From NCBI GenBank assembly GCA_026388445.1, contig JAPLJU010000220.1, positions 1-6,873 on the forward strand: a stretch of DNA of 6,873 bases, written 5' to 3'. The DNA is from Deltaproteobacteria bacterium (GTDB lineage: Bacteria; Desulfobacterota; Syntrophia; Syntrophales; UBA2192). The position numbers and the translations under genes were made by a program. Under the pieces are notes generated by a model. It did not search any database, was not told the DNA's origin, and saw nothing but the letters and a program-made list of their open reading frames with translations. How positions within the stretch are numbered: position 1 is the stretch's first letter; each line of letters begins with the position of its first letter. Positions 6,380 through 6,873 of the stretch are shown here, one piece after another.

Positions 6380-6873
6380 CTACAACCGCCCCTCCTGACG
6401 AAGTCTATCCAGGGCTGTCTTGATACCGGGAAGGGCCTCAAGTGCCGCCTTTTCACCTTCCAGAACCGCTTCATGACGCTTTGTGAAGTCCGTCGAGCCG
6501 ATGTAACCGACCTTGGGTTTGATGACAAAGTCTGCCCTGGCGAGCTGATTCTGAGACATCCTCGCATACATGACCGTCACTGCCTGTACGATGGTGTCAA
6601 TCGTGCCCTGGGGAGGAGCACTCTCGATATTCGACGAGATATCGACGGCGATGATGAGGTCTGCCCCCATTCTTCTTGCGCAATCGACGGCCACGGGGCT
6701 TACAATACCTCCGTCAACGTAGTATCTCTCGCCGATCCTGACAGGTTTGAAGACACCGGGTATGGAACAGCTTGCCCGGACGGCCGTGCCCGTATCCCCC
6801 CGGGCGAAGGCGACCTCCTCCCCCCTTTGCAGGTCCGTTGCCACGGCGTAGAAGGGAATTCTCAGTTTTTCTA
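6380..6873 (-). CDS. patatin-like phospholipase, RssA type (C-terminal 163 residues)
   Basis: The gene runs leftward and continues beyond the right edge; stop TAG is at 6380-6382. The open frame reads through to the window end (IPFYAVATDLQRGEE), so the GTG at 6842-6844 is an internal Val codon, not the start. Family signatures are ATDLQRGEE, AVRASCSIPGVFKPV, YYVDGG with the catalytic dyad Asp, SPVAVDCARRMGAD and LIIAVDIS. The catalytic Ser in GXSXG and the oxyanion glycine motif would lie further upstream, outside the window, so activity cannot be judged. Patatin-domain enzymes hydrolyse acyl ester bonds of phospholipids; the bacterial RssA branch is mostly uncharacterised. The protein ends a short way after a Lys/Glu-rich helix, DRLRQEGRL. 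The gene converges on the activator gene and has its own terminator. Confidence 0.88.
   Translation of the reverse strand, partial: EKLRIPFYAVATDLQRGEEVAFARGDTGTAVRASCSIPGVFKPVRIGERYYVDGGIVSPVAVDCARRMGADLIIAVDISSNIESAPPQGTIDTIVQAVTVMYARMSQNQLARADFVIKPKVGYIGSTDFTKRHEAVLEGEKAALEALPGIKTALDRLRQEGRL

Noticed and set aside
6353..6390. GGCGGTT...AACCGCC as a second terminator hairpin
   Set aside because: Seven-base stem with a 24-base loop that overlaps the last codons of the patatin gene and has no adjacent T-run; weaker than the 6301-6340 hairpin.
6288..6401. Short rightward ORF from ATG 6288 through the hairpin to TGA
   Set aside because: No ribosome binding site, low-complexity Ser/Pro/Phe content, and it crosses the leftward terminator and the end of the patatin gene.

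Overview
The window is a stretch of bacterial chromosome. The coding DNA is moderately GC-rich, and the gene types suggest a Gram-negative anaerobe of the Desulfobacterota (former Deltaproteobacteria). Pointers are a PilF/PilW-like TPR lipoprotein with an outer-membrane type lipobox, a membrane-anchored GerMN protein, an extra EF-G outside a ribosomal operon, and a two-GAF sigma-54 activator. That placement is inference; no rRNA or unambiguous phylogenetic marker is present.

Layout, left to right. (1) At 2-169 lies the 3' end of an unrecognised rightward gene. (2) A 252-residue TPR lipoprotein resembling PilF/PilW occupies 195-953. (3) A 136-base gap carries a candidate sigma-70 promoter with a perfect TTGACA. 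(4) A single-pass GerMN-domain protein (1090-1701) and an elongation factor G paralogue (1743-3851) follow closely and probably share a transcript. (5) After 74 bases comes a 720-residue GAF-GAF-AAA+-Fis sigma-54 activator (3926-6088), with an FhlA-like layout and no receiver domain. (6) A conspicuously AT-rich gap of about 290 bases holds most of the unexplained structure. (7) The C-terminal part of a patatin/RssA-type phospholipase gene runs leftward from the right edge and converges on that gap; its terminator lies inside the gap.

The most interesting part is the gap at 6080-6380. Reading rightward there are three copies of a GTGCG-N5-CGCAC-like palindrome (one perfect, one with one mismatch, one with two; the first overlaps the activator's stop codon), then three A/T tracts phased at about one helical turn, then a -24/-12 element (TTGGCA-N6-TTGCT, with GG and GC exactly 10 bases apart). 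The predicted start site is near 6274, which puts the palindromes roughly 90-195 bases upstream, the normal range for enhancers bound by sigma-54 activators. No protein gene lies downstream on that strand. What would be transcribed is a short RNA containing an 11-bp hairpin whose loop carries CCCTCCTTT, resembling the 16S anti-Shine-Dalgarno tail. This gives a testable hypothesis of an activator with its own adjacent sigma-54-dependent small RNA, analogous in layout to luxO-qrr1. The main competing explanation is that the hairpin is only the terminator of the convergent patatin gene.

The EF-G paralogue is also worth attention: it keeps all GTPase motifs, but the tips of its domain IV differ from canonical EF-G at the positions equivalent to E. 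coli Gln507 and His583, which suggests a specialised role.
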